Part shown: positions 1 through 7,515 of the stretch, in pieces
Numbering within the stretch: the stretch's first letter is position 1
How the letters are laid out: each line of letters opens with the position of its first letter
DNA from: Bacteroidales bacterium
GTDB lineage: Bacteria; Bacteroidota; Bacteroidia; Bacteroidales; VadinHA17
Reading direction: 5' to 3'
Assembly: GCA_009877105.1 (NCBI GenBank)
Contig: WXFD01000043.1
Span: 305,602 to 369,601 of the forward strand
Length of the DNA: 64,000 nt
Made by a program: the position numbers and the translations under genes
The notes under the pieces: model-generated
What the model was told of the DNA's origin: nothing
What the model saw: only the letters and a program-made list of their open reading frames with translations
Database searches by the model: none

Positions 1-353
1 ATAATTTCGACTACAGTGAGAAAAACCTTGCTATCCGGAATACTCTGAAGCCGACTGTCAATTATCGGCTTGGAGGGGAATACAGGCTGAATAAAGTATA
101 CTTCAGGGGTGGCTATGCTCACTACGGGAAAGCATTTGAGAAAGGTGAGGAAAATGCAAACATGACTCATGATGCGATCTCATTCGGACTTGGATTCAGG
201 GAGCAGAACCTGTATGTTGATCTGGGGTACGTAAATCTGAGAAATACCCAGCAATATATCCTGTATTCAACATTCACTGAATCACCCATGGCAAAGCTCG
301 ACGTCCGCAGGAACATATTCTCAGCTACATTTGGTATTAAGTTCGGATACTGA
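1..353 (+). CDS. C-terminal part of an outer-membrane beta-barrel protein (5' end outside window)
   Basis: The reading frame is open from base 3 to the stop at 351-353, so this is the 3' end of a longer gene. The visible 116 residues alternate polar and hydrophobic/aromatic residues in short strands (for example YRLNKVYFRGGYAHYG and NLYVDLGYVNL). The chain ends in an aromatic residue (GIKFGY), as final strands of Gram-negative outer-membrane barrels do. The strands with long polar loops resemble FadL/OmpP1-type transporters, but too little is visible to choose a family. An internal ATG at 162 is not a credible start because the barrel pattern continues upstream of it. It converges on the WbqC-like gene with only 5 bases between the stops. 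Confidence 0.6.
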   Translation, partial: NFDYSEKNLAIRNTLKPTVNYRLGGEYRLNKVYFRGGYAHYGKAFEKGEENANMTHDAISFGLGFREQNLYVDLGYVNLRNTQQYILYSTFTESPMAKLDVRRNIFSATFGIKFGY

Positions 354-358
354 CAAAG

Positions 359-961
359 CTACAGGTAATCCCCGGCGTCGGGTCCGGTATTGAAGATGAG
401 GTCAAGTATTGAAAGTCCCGGGATGAAGCTGGTATTGCTAAAAACCTGTATGTGAATCTTTTCACAGAAGTCTGACTTTATTTTCGGCGATATCCTGTAC
501 CTGAAATCGTAAGCCTGCCCGGCTTCCGGTTCAAAAGACCGGGTGCACCCAACACTCTTTTTAATTTTGAGTACATCAAGGCAGAAGTTTAACAGTTCAT
601 AATTGAGGTCGAACAGGAATTTGTGATTTCTTCCGATTTGCTTTTCAACAGCTTCACGATAGAACTGGTAGAACGGCGACCGGCTGTAAGCGGATGCAAG
701 CGCCCTGATATGTACCTGCTGCCATCTTTTTGAGTAATCGATTGCTATATCCTTAATCAAGGTTTTAGGTCCGGCGCCTTTTAAAACAGGTACTGACAGA
801 TCGGCCACACCGTTTGATGAGAGTATCCTGCACCGGTTACGGTATGTCTGCTTCGGGTAGTTCTCATGCTGCTCGATCAGGATGTCATCGGCATTTTTCA
901 CCAGGCTGAAATATTCTGCCGGCGGGAAGTATGCAGTGGAAAGAAGTAATTTTCCCGGCAT
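359..961 (-). CDS. WbqC-like family protein
   Basis: This 200-residue protein opens with LLSTAYFPPAEYFSLVKNAD and continues with IEQHENYPKQTYRNRC and LSVPV. That is the pattern of the WbqC-like family (PF08889): an N-terminal 'YLPPIEYF' type segment, then a 'YQKQTYRNR' type segment. The family is common in Bacteroidota, and some members lie in O-antigen/polysaccharide loci. No enzymatic activity is firmly established, and I do not assign one. It is the last gene of the minus-strand run larC-larE-larB-wbqC, starting 8 bases after the larB stop, so it is probably co-transcribed. Nothing in the sequence shows a functional link to nickel-pincer synthesis. No signal peptide or membrane segment is visible. 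Confidence 0.8.
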   Translation of the reverse strand: MPGKLLLSTAYFPPAEYFSLVKNADDILIEQHENYPKQTYRNRCRILSSNGVADLSVPVLKGAGPKTLIKDIAIDYSKRWQQVHIRALASAYSRSPFYQFYREAVEKQIGRNHKFLFDLNYELLNFCLDVLKIKKSVGCTRSFEPEAGQAYDFRYRISPKIKSDFCEKIHIQVFSNTSFIPGLSILDLIFNTGPDAGDYL

Positions 962-969
962 TTACACGG

Positions 970-1719
970 CTAACTCATCTGGTTGATCATGCTTGCGGAA
1001 AAGCCTGCACCGAATCCGTTGTCGATGTTTACAACTGTTACTCCGGCAGAGCAGCTGGTCAGCATTGCAAGCAGTGCCGATATTCCGCCAAAGCTGGCAC
1101 CGTATCCGACGCTGGTGGGAACGGCAATGACAGGTTTGTCGACAAGTCCTCCGACGACGCTTGCCAGGGCGCCTTCCATACCTGCCACAACAATGATGAC
1201 CCTGCAGTTCCTGATTTCGGGCAGTTTGTCAATGAGCCTGTGTATTCCAGCAACACCTGCATCATAGGTCCTGAACACATTATTGCCGAGCAGTTCAGCG
1301 GTTACGGCTGCTTCTTCTGCCACCGGGATATCCGAGGTACCTGCCGTGATGACAGCAATCCGGGTTTCGGGACACACAGGTTTCTTTTTCTGAACACTGA
1401 TAATTCTGGCTTCCGGATAATATATCGCAGAAGGAATCAGCAGCCTGACAGCTTCATACATTTCCGGGTTAGCCCGGGTTCCTACAACATTATTTTCCTT
1501 TTCCGACATGACCCTGAAGATCCCGGCTACCTGTTCAATGGTTTTTCCAGCGCAGTATACAATTTCAGGATACCCGGTCCGCATTTCCCTCTGGTGGTCG
1601 ATCCTGGCATAACCCAGGTCAGTGTATGGAAAATCCCTTAATATCTCCATTGCCTGATCAACGCTTTTTTCACCCTTGCTGACTTCCCTGAGAAGTATTT
1701 CAATTTCTTTTCTCGTCAT
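970..1719 (-). CDS. larB: Nickel-pincer cofactor synthesis carboxylase/hydrolase LarB
   Basis: LarB carboxylates the pyridinium ring of nicotinic acid adenine dinucleotide and cleaves the phosphoanhydride, giving P2CMN, the first intermediate of the nickel-pincer cofactor used by LarA-type enzymes. The protein shows an N-terminal helical region, GYPEIVYCAGKT (about 49-60), a PurE-like core with ITAGTSDIPVAEEA (about 125-138), AGMEGALASVVGGL (about 169-182) and PTSVGYGASFGG. Near the C terminus is TSCSAGVTVVNIDNGFGAG, holding the conserved Cys (about 213) expected to form the substrate adduct. The ATG at 1719 gives 249 residues, close to the family length, and lies 4 bases after the larE stop. 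An upstream in-frame ATG at 1764, inside larE, would add 15 residues. Confidence 0.9.
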   Translation of the reverse strand: MTRKEIEILLREVSKGEKSVDQAMEILRDFPYTDLGYARIDHQREMRTGYPEIVYCAGKTIEQVAGIFRVMSEKENNVVGTRANPEMYEAVRLLIPSAIYYPEARIISVQKKKPVCPETRIAVITAGTSDIPVAEEAAVTAELLGNNVFRTYDAGVAGIHRLIDKLPEIRNCRVIIVVAGMEGALASVVGGLVDKPVIAVPTSVGYGASFGGISALLAMLTSCSAGVTVVNIDNGFGAGFSASMINQMS

Positions 1720-1723
1720 ATGT

Positions 1724-2518
1724 TTATTTTTCAGGATTTGAACTGCCTGATCTGTAGCCTTCAAGATCTAAAGATATATATCTGAACCCGATTCTCTTCA
1801 GATTTTCCGTTATAAGTTCTTTTTCGGGTGAACGAATAATCCTTTCAAAAAAACCCGGGAGGCATTCTATACGTGCAAGATCGCCATGAACCCTCACTCT
1901 TGCACCGGGGTAACCGTTTTCAAACAGGAACGACTCAGCTCTTTCAATCATCCTCAGGGTCTCGGTATTCACTTCTGTATTATAGGGAATTCTGGTAAGC
2001 AGGCAGGCCATTGCGGGTTTATCCCAGATAGGAAGCTTGTGTTTGAAGGCTATTTCCCTGATATCTTTTTTTGTCAACCCGGCTTCGAGAAGAGGACTTC
2101 TGATATTCAATTCCCTGAGGGCTTTCAGGCCTGGCCTGAAATCATTAATGTCATCTGCATTCGAACCATCGACAACATACCTGAAGCCGTTTTCGGCCGC
2201 AAAGGTGATCATCGCCGAAAACAGGGTCTTTTTACAGGAATAACATCTTTCTACAGGATTATTCCGGATAATTTCCGGAAATGAAAGATCGATTATTCTG
2301 TGATTGATGCCGTGAATCTTTACAAATTCAACTGCATCATTTATTTCATAGTCCGGAATATACGGAGTTCGGATTGTTACGCCAATAACATCCGCTTTTT
2401 TGATTGAATGGGCCCTGTAAAGGAGGAAAGAGCTGTCGACTCCGCCGGAATATGCAACGACGAAAGACTCCAGTTCGGTAAGTATCTGATCAAGCTTATC
2501 GAGCAGATTGTTAAACAT
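1724..2518 (-). CDS. larE: Sulfur transferase LarE (PP-loop, three-cysteine type)
   Basis: LarE activates the P2CMN carboxylates with ATP and inserts sulfur, yielding the pyridinium dithiocarboxylate precursor of the nickel-pincer cofactor. The PP-loop SGGVDSS is at residues 24-30, and GSNADD (about 118-123) is the usual second motif. Three cysteines sit in family positions: C92 and C95 in RCYSC, and C172 in AMACLLTRIPY. In Lactiplantibacillus LarE only the last one is present and is sacrificed as the sulfur donor. Homologues with all three bind a [4Fe-4S] cluster and can use it for sulfur transfer. This protein therefore looks like the cluster type. It ends 4 bases before larB and starts 3 bases after the larC stop, in one operon. 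Confidence 0.93.
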   Translation of the reverse strand: MFNNLLDKLDQILTELESFVVAYSGGVDSSFLLYRAHSIKKADVIGVTIRTPYIPDYEINDAVEFVKIHGINHRIIDLSFPEIIRNNPVERCYSCKKTLFSAMITFAAENGFRYVVDGSNADDINDFRPGLKALRELNIRSPLLEAGLTKKDIREIAFKHKLPIWDKPAMACLLTRIPYNTEVNTETLRMIERAESFLFENGYPGARVRVHGDLARIECLPGFFERIIRSPEKELITENLKRIGFRYISLDLEGYRSGSSNPEK

Positions 2519-2521
2519 AAA

Positions 2522-3700
2522 TTATTTCCTGTTGGCGCTTATCATCGATAATATCATACTGTAAACATCCTTGACCGGGATCCCGTTTTCGGCTGCAATC
2601 CTTCTGACATCATCAAATTCCGGTTTAACCGAAACTTCAGATCCTTTCAGGTACGAATGTTTGACAGTAACTTCACCGAATTTTGTATTAAGCCTTGTGA
2701 ATTCTCTTACCAGGGTGTCTTTCCTTACCTGAACGGTTCTGATGCCAACGGTTGTTGATTCTTTGAAAATCAGCTCCTTCAGATTGTCTTCATGCCCTGT
2801 TTCACAAATAACGTTGAGTATTATCCCCGGTCTGCCCTTCTTCATTATGATATTCGTAAAGAAAACATCGGAAGCTCCGGCACTGAAGAGCTTTTCGGAG
2901 ATGTAGTCATAAAATTCAGGATTCATGTCGTCGATATTGCATTCGAGATGGACGGCATTATGCCCGGTATTTTCAGAATCAGTTGTCTCACCCAAAGACA
3001 CCCTCAGGAGGTTCGGAACATCATTGTGTTCTTTTTGTCCGATTCCGTATGCTGTTTTAAGGATTTTCAGGGAATGGGTTTTACTGAAATCAGTACCAAG
3101 GGCCGCAAGTATTGCGGCGCCGGTGGGTGTTGTGGCTTCAAAATCAAGCCCTCCTTTTCTTACAGGAATGCCTTTAATTATTTCGGCTGTTGCAGGGGCT
3201 GGCACCGGCAGCGTTCCGTGTTCGCATACGACAAATCCTCCTCCAAGTTCAACTTCCGACACATATACGGCATCAACCTTCAGTGCACTGAAGCAAATAG
3301 CCGCACCTGCAATGTCGATAATTGAGTCTATTGCGCCCACTTCATGAAAATGAACCCTGTCAACCGGGATACCGTGAACATGGGCCTCAGCTTCAGCCAC
3401 CTTCATGAAAATGCGCATGCTGAGTTTTTTAACATCTTCCCCGAGCCCGGAATCTGATATGATTTTTTCAATATCAGAGAGATGCCTGTGGCTGTGATCA
3501 TGACCTTTCTGCCTGACTGTAGCTTTTATCCCTGCAATTCCATGACGCTGATCCTTTTCCACCAGAAGTTCCCATCCGTCAAGATTCAGCTTTTTAAGCT
3601 CGCCGATCAGATAAGATTCCTCAATTCCCAGAGCAAGCATTGCGCCAAGATTCATGTCGCCGCTGATCCCTGAAAAACAATCATAACATAAAACCTTCAT
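2522..3700 (-). CDS. larC: Nickel insertion protein LarC (single uninterrupted ORF)
   Basis: LarC is the CTP-dependent nickel insertase (cyclometallase) that completes the nickel-pincer cofactor. Diagnostic stretches are YDCFSGISGDM at the N terminus, a His-rich GHDHSHRH likely to bind Ni, VHFHEVGAIDS, PTGAAILAAL, and the C-terminal LarC2 part with ECNIDDMNPE and FTNIIMKKGRPG. In Lactiplantibacillus plantarum full-length LarC needs a programmed frameshift between larC1 and larC2; here both halves are one 392-residue frame. The ATG at 3700 was chosen because MKVLCYDCFSG is the conserved start; an in-frame ATG at 3724 would add eight residues and lies at the edge of a palindrome. It is the first gene of the larC-larE-larB run. 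Confidence 0.93.
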   Translation of the reverse strand: MKVLCYDCFSGISGDMNLGAMLALGIEESYLIGELKKLNLDGWELLVEKDQRHGIAGIKATVRQKGHDHSHRHLSDIEKIISDSGLGEDVKKLSMRIFMKVAEAEAHVHGIPVDRVHFHEVGAIDSIIDIAGAAICFSALKVDAVYVSEVELGGGFVVCEHGTLPVPAPATAEIIKGIPVRKGGLDFEATTPTGAAILAALGTDFSKTHSLKILKTAYGIGQKEHNDVPNLLRVSLGETTDSENTGHNAVHLECNIDDMNPEFYDYISEKLFSAGASDVFFTNIIMKKGRPGIILNVICETGHEDNLKELIFKESTTVGIRTVQVRKDTLVREFTRLNTKFGEVTVKHSYLKGSEVSVKPEFDDVRRIAAENGIPVKDVYSMILSMISANRK

Positions 3701-3717
3701 AAAATATAATATTAAGT

Positions 3718-3744
3718 GTAACAATTAATCCGGATTAATGTTAC
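3718..3744. promoter_or_regulatory. 27-bp near-perfect palindrome upstream of larC (operator candidate)
   Basis: The core ATTAATCC/GGATTAAT (3724-3739) is a perfect 16-bp palindrome. It is flanked by GTAAC on the left and GTTAC on the right, with one extra A at 3723. It lies 18 bases upstream of the chosen larC start and directly downstream of a -7-like element, so it would cover the probable transcription start. That placement fits a repressor operator, or a leader hairpin if transcribed. The cognate regulator is unknown. Confidence 0.5.
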
Positions 3745-3746
3745 GG

Positions 3747-3754
3747 CAAATCTA
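3747..3754 (-). promoter_or_regulatory. Putative -7 element of the larC operon
   Basis: On the minus strand the sequence reads TAGATTTG, matching the Bacteroidota -7 consensus TAnnTTTG. No clear TTTG -33 box is found at 19-21 bases. The predicted start point would be near 3740, giving a leader of about 40 bases that contains the palindrome. Confidence 0.4.
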
Positions 3755-3866
3755 AGTAATAAATCAACCGTATGGCTAAGATACAATTTACATTCATTAT
3801 GGAATTATAAGAAAAAAGTAGTATTTTTCGAAACCTTTTCGGGATTGCAATGCAAATTCTTAAAAA

Positions 3867-4787
3867 ATGAAAAGAAGAGGTTTTTTTAAAACATCTCTGG
3901 GTGCGGGAATTGCAGCCGGGGCTGCCTTGAGTCTTGGAAGATACAACAGGGTATGGGCTTCCAACGGTACAGGAGCGAAATACGATCTGGTTGCAGTGAT
4001 GGGAGGTGATCCGGATGAAATGTTCGATCTCGGAATCCAGGAGCTTGGTGGCATGGGTAATTTTGTCAGCAAGGGGCAGAGGGTACTCATTAAACCGAAT
4101 ATTGGCTGGGATGTAACTCCCGATCTTGCTGCAAATACCAATCCGCTCCTGGTAAAGCGCATCATTGAACATTGTCTTAAGGCCGGTGCCAGGGAAGTGT
4201 ATATTTTTGATCATACCATAGATAACTGGATCAATACCTACAGGAACTCCGGCATTGAGAAAGCCGCTAAGATGGCGGGTGCCAAGGTGGCTCCGGCAAA
4301 TTCTGAAAAATATTATCATGAAATTACAATTCCCACCGCCGTAAAGCTAAAAAACGCCAAGGTACATGAATTGCTGCTTGAAACGGATGTTTTCATCAAC
4401 GTGCCTGTTCTGAAGGATCATAGCTCAACAAGGATCACCTGTGCCATGAAAAATGCCATGGGCATTGTCTGGAACAGGGGATACTGGCACGCCAACAATC
4501 TCCATCAGTGTATTGCCGATTATGCCTTGTTCAAAAAAAAACCGGCCCTCAATGTAATTGATTGCTATAATGTAATTGCAAAGCATGGCCCGCAGGGTGT
4601 TTCGAAAGAAGATGTGGTGCAGATGAAATCACAGATCCTTACCACTGACTGGGTTGCCGGAGATGCAGCTGCAGCAAGGATGCTTGGAATTGCACCTGAA
4701 AAGATAGATTATATTCTGATTGCACACAAGATGGGAATAGGGAACATTAAACTGGAATCCCTGAATATCAAACGTATAAAAATGTAG
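3867..4787 (+). CDS. Tat-exported DUF362 domain protein
   Basis: The 306-residue protein begins MKRRGFFKTSLGAGIAAGAA, a twin-arginine signal (RRGFF followed by a hydrophobic stretch). It is thus predicted to be exported folded, often a sign of a cofactor or a co-exported partner. The body matches the DUF362 family: GQRVLIKPNIGWD, NTNPLLVKRIIEHCLKAGA, VFINVPVLKDHSSTRIT and MKNAMGIVWNRGYWH. Many DUF362 proteins carry an additional ferredoxin domain; this one does not, and it has only scattered cysteines. The biochemical function is not established. The next gene begins 6 bases after the stop and encodes a membrane ferredoxin protein with its own Tat-like segment, so the two probably form one redox unit. 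It is divergent from larC. Confidence 0.75.
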   Translation: MKRRGFFKTSLGAGIAAGAALSLGRYNRVWASNGTGAKYDLVAVMGGDPDEMFDLGIQELGGMGNFVSKGQRVLIKPNIGWDVTPDLAANTNPLLVKRIIEHCLKAGAREVYIFDHTIDNWINTYRNSGIEKAAKMAGAKVAPANSEKYYHEITIPTAVKLKNAKVHELLLETDVFINVPVLKDHSSTRITCAMKNAMGIVWNRGYWHANNLHQCIADYALFKKKPALNVIDCYNVIAKHGPQGVSKEDVVQMKSQILTTDWVAGDAAAARMLGIAPEKIDYILIAHKMGIGNIKLESLNIKRIKM

Positions 4788-4793
4788 TTTTAA

Positions 4794-6353
4794 ATGACCT
4801 CGGCCTTTCTCAGACGATTACGTATTGTATTCTCTGCAGTTGTTCTGGTCTGCTTCATTTATATTTTCGCTGAATTCAGAACCTTGATCCAGCCGGAATA
4901 TATCAAGTATCTTTTATATCTGCAGTTTATTCCATCCATTATTAAATTCATTGATATAAAGTCACTTGCTGCCGGCGGATTTCTGATAGTCCTTTTACTG
5001 ACACTGGTTACGGGCAGGACCTACTGCTCGTTCCTATGCCCCCTCGGAATTGGTCAGGATGTATTCAGCAGGATAGGGGGTACCATAAGAAAGAAATTCA
5101 GAAGATTCGGGTACAAACGGCCGCATACGGTTGTACGATATTCAGTCCTGGTGTTGGTTATTGCCGGTACGTTTATTTGGGGAATGTATTTTATCAATCT
5201 TCTTGATCCGTACAGCATATTCGGCAGGTCAATTCTTTTTTTTATCAAACCCGTTATCCTGGTGTTGAATAATTTTCTTGCGGGAATCCTGGGGAGATTC
5301 GACAATTATGCGCTGCATCATTTGGAAATCAAAGGATATAACCTTATGGCATATGCCATTCCCGCGGGCTTTTTTATTCTCACAGGATTGTTGTCATTGA
5401 CAAAGGGCAGGCTTTATTGCAACATGATCTGTCCGGTTGGTACTTTTCTGGGTCTTGTTTCCAGGCTTTCACTTTTCAGGATAAAAGCTGATGAAAACAA
5501 ATGTACACGCTGCGGCAGGTGTTCTGTTGTATGCAAATCATCGTGCATTGATTTTCTGAACCATGAGATTGACGTTTCACGTTGTGTGAATTGTTTTGAC
5601 TGTATATATTCCTGCCCCGATAAAGCGCTTTCCTACGGCTTTATCGGAAATACCCGCGAGGAAAAGAAGAGTGATGAAAGCAGGCGCCGGTTCATTGCCG
5701 GATCCATAATGCTGTTTTTGGGTCTTTCAGGTTCAGGCCGGGCCCAGGAAAGGGGGATCCCGGTTCCCAGGAGAGAGTCGACGGTGAAGGAAGAAAAGAA
5801 TTGTCCGGTCAGTCCTCCCGGCGCAGGATCCATCAGTGATTTCAACAATCGTTGCACGGCATGCGGCCTGTGTATTTCCGTTTGTCCCAATGATGTTCTT
5901 CAACCTGCAATAATGCAATATGGTCTTGCCGGTTATATGCAGCCTGTAATGGATTACCATAAGGGTTTCTGCCAGTATAATTGCACACTGTGCACTGAAA
6001 TATGTCCCACATTTGCCCTGAAGCCATTGCTTCCTGAGGCAAAAAAGCTTACACAGATCGGAAAGGTTATATTCATCAAGGATAATTGCATTGTTAAAAC
6101 GGAAAAAACTGCGTGCGGGGCTTGTTCCGAAGCTTGCCCGACAAAGGCAGTTTTCATGATTCCTTACGAAGGAAGCCTCGTTATCCCGGATACCAATCAG
6201 GAAATATGCATTGGATGCGGACATTGCGAGTTTTCATGCCCTACCGTTCCATACAAGGCAATCTATGTGAATGGAAATCCTGTTCACCAGGCATCAAAAA
6301 AACCGGATATTGGAAAGCCCGGCGTGAGTGTCCCCGATGATTTCCCGTTCTGA
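4794..6353 (+). CDS. Membrane polyferredoxin: NapH-like domain fused to NapG-like domain with internal Tat-like segment
   Basis: The 519-residue protein has two parts. Residues 1-285 resemble NapH: several membrane helices, two CX3CP motifs (C78/C82 and C209/C213), and two cytoplasmic [4Fe-4S] motifs (C237/240/243/247 and C264/267/270/274). A twin-arginine-like sequence SRRRFIAGSIMLFLGL follows at about 296-311, then four more [4Fe-4S] motifs (about 354-364, 393-404, 432-448, 472-482), the number found in NapG. In nitrate-reductase systems NapH oxidises quinol and NapG carries electrons in the periplasm as separate proteins. Here both appear joined in one chain. Inference: a quinol-to-periplasm electron conduit serving the DUF362 protein encoded 6 bases upstream. 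No nitrate reductase gene is nearby. Confidence 0.8.
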   Translation: MTSAFLRRLRIVFSAVVLVCFIYIFAEFRTLIQPEYIKYLLYLQFIPSIIKFIDIKSLAAGGFLIVLLLTLVTGRTYCSFLCPLGIGQDVFSRIGGTIRKKFRRFGYKRPHTVVRYSVLVLVIAGTFIWGMYFINLLDPYSIFGRSILFFIKPVILVLNNFLAGILGRFDNYALHHLEIKGYNLMAYAIPAGFFILTGLLSLTKGRLYCNMICPVGTFLGLVSRLSLFRIKADENKCTRCGRCSVVCKSSCIDFLNHEIDVSRCVNCFDCIYSCPDKALSYGFIGNTREEKKSDESRRRFIAGSIMLFLGLSGSGRAQERGIPVPRRESTVKEEKNCPVSPPGAGSISDFNNRCTACGLCISVCPNDVLQPAIMQYGLAGYMQPVMDYHKGFCQYNCTLCTEICPTFALKPLLPEAKKLTQIGKVIFIKDNCIVKTEKTACGACSEACPTKAVFMIPYEGSLVIPDTNQEICIGCGHCEFSCPTVPYKAIYVNGNPVHQASKKPDIGKPGVSVPDDFPF

Positions 6354-6463
6354 CTGGTACCGGAGGCAGATGAACAGATCAGATCTGGTCATGAATGATG
6401 CCTTTTATGGCAATCGGGGAAGGTGAAATTACGGAATGCTGGCGCAAATAAATACAGACATAA

Positions 6464-6877
6464 ATGAAACCAACCAATATTGAACACATTGGAATAGCTG
6501 TCAGGAGCCTTGAGGAATCAATCCGGCTTTATGAAGCCATCCTTGGGCTGAAATGTCAGAAAATAGAGGAAGTAAGTGACCAGAAAGTTAGAACTGCCTT
6601 TTTTAAGATCGGGACAACTAAAATTGAATTGCTGGAATCAACTGATCCGGAAGGTCCGATCAGCAGGTTTATTGAAAAGCGGGGCGAAGGCCTGCACCAT
6701 ATCGCTTTTAAGGTAAACAGCCTTAAGGATAAACTGAGTGCAACAAAAAATGCGGGAATAAGGCTTATTGATGAAGAACCCCGTCCGGGAGCGGACGGTT
6801 TGAACATTGCCTTCCTGCATCCTGCATCCGCTTCCGGCGTTCTGATCGAGTTTTGTGAAAACAGGGAAAACAGGTAA
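6464..6877 (+). CDS. mce: Methylmalonyl-CoA epimerase
   Basis: This enzyme interconverts (2R)- and (2S)-methylmalonyl-CoA in propionate formation or use through the B12-dependent mutase. The 137 residues form two vicinal-oxygen-chelate modules. The metal ligands expected for the family are visible: H8 in EHIGIAV, the His pair at 78-79 in GLHHIAF, and E129 in GVLIEF. TTKIELLE and GLNIAFLHP are typical of this epimerase rather than of a generic glyoxalase. Mutase subunits are not in the window, but a cobalamin adenosyltransferase lies at 41079-41615. The gene follows the polyferredoxin gene by 110 bases and may have its own promoter, although I see no clear consensus. Confidence 0.9.
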   Translation: MKPTNIEHIGIAVRSLEESIRLYEAILGLKCQKIEEVSDQKVRTAFFKIGTTKIELLESTDPEGPISRFIEKRGEGLHHIAFKVNSLKDKLSATKNAGIRLIDEEPRPGADGLNIAFLHPASASGVLIEFCENRENR

Positions 6878-7032
6878 AAATATCGATATGCCGGAAAGCG
6901 CACAGATTCCAGCCTGCTTCCGGGAAAAAAGAGACATGAATGTTACCGGATGTCAGGTCTTTTGTAGGAACAAATAACGTAGAAAACCGGCGGTATTATG
7001 ATCAATGGGAAACACAAACTTTAATATCATAT

Positions 7033-7194
7033 ATGGAAAAATATAAATGTTCGGTTTGCGGATATGTTTATGATCCCGAAGAGGGTGACTGCATTTCGGA
7101 TATCAGGCCGGGAATTGCATTCAGCGATCTTCCTGACGAATATGTTTGTCCGGTCTGCGGGGCCGGAAAAGAGGAGTTTTATGCTCTGGATTAG
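7033..7194 (+). CDS. Rubredoxin
   Basis: Rubredoxin is a small one-iron electron carrier, often donating to superoxide reductase, rubrerythrin or other oxygen-detoxifying enzymes in anaerobes. The 53 residues carry C6-x2-C9 and C39-x2-C42 in the conserved frames [16 protein letters not shown] and [13 protein letters not shown]. The usual acidic/aromatic core residues are present. The ATG at 7033 was chosen because MEKYKC is the standard rubredoxin start. An in-frame ATG at 6940 would add 31 residues unlike any rubredoxin. No partner reductase is adjacent. Confidence 0.93.
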   Translation: MEKYKCSVCGYVYDPEEGDCISDIRPGIAFSDLPDEYVCPVCGAGKEEFYALD

Positions 7195-7515
7195 CAGGAT
7201 TGGAGAAAAGCATACGACAAATCCGGTCAAACAGCTCTGACTATATTAGCGTCCCTACGCGATACCGGCAACGTTCCGGTTTCCGGTGTTGTTTTATCAG
7301 CTTGTGATCCCATTTAACGGGTTACGGGAAACACATTTCCAAAATCAGAGACCGGTATTCATGACTAAAATCCTCTAAGCCGCTAACCGGTTGGTCTCAT
7401 GAATTATGTTCCGGTTCAACTGCTCCGGGTTCCATATATCTTCATTCAGGGTAGGACCACATAAGGAGAGAGGTGCTGCAGGAAACAATCCCATATCCCG
7501 TGCTGATTTTCCCCA
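7195..7515. other. 321-bp convergent gap rich in CCGG motifs, no gene seen
   Basis: This is the only stretch above 300 bases without a gene. It lies between the convergent rubredoxin and acyl-CoA synthetase genes. No credible ORF, tRNA or known RNA was found. CCGG occurs eight times, several within short inverted pairs (ATACCGG near 7262 with CCGGTAT near 7352; AACCGGTT at 7385-7392). It could be terminator or structured-RNA material or a decayed gene; nothing decides between these. Confidence 0.4.
7269..7295 (+). terminator. Weak hairpin followed by TTTT after rubredoxin
   Basis: CAAC (7269-7272) pairs with GTTG (7288-7291) and the inner CCGG pair (7276-7279 with 7283-7286) closes a TTT loop. 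Four T follow directly at 7292-7295. The stem has an internal loop and is short, so this is only a candidate terminator about 75 bases after the rubredoxin stop. Confidence 0.25.

Noticed and set aside
931..1641. Long plus-strand ORF opposite larB
   Set aside because: It is a shadow of larB, with low-complexity Cys/His/Gly-rich translation and no family pattern.
4794..6353. Reading the polyferredoxin as two genes with a missed start near 5680
   Set aside because: The frame is continuous through the SRRRF segment with no stop, and no ATG precedes the motif closely, so one chain is the simplest reading.
6940..7032. N-terminal extension of rubredoxin from the ATG at 6940
   Set aside because: The 31 extra residues show no rubredoxin similarity or signal peptide, and MEKYKC is the family start.
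7420..7445. GGTTCAA, resembling a tRNA T-loop
   Set aside because: No acceptor, D or anticodon stem can be drawn around it.
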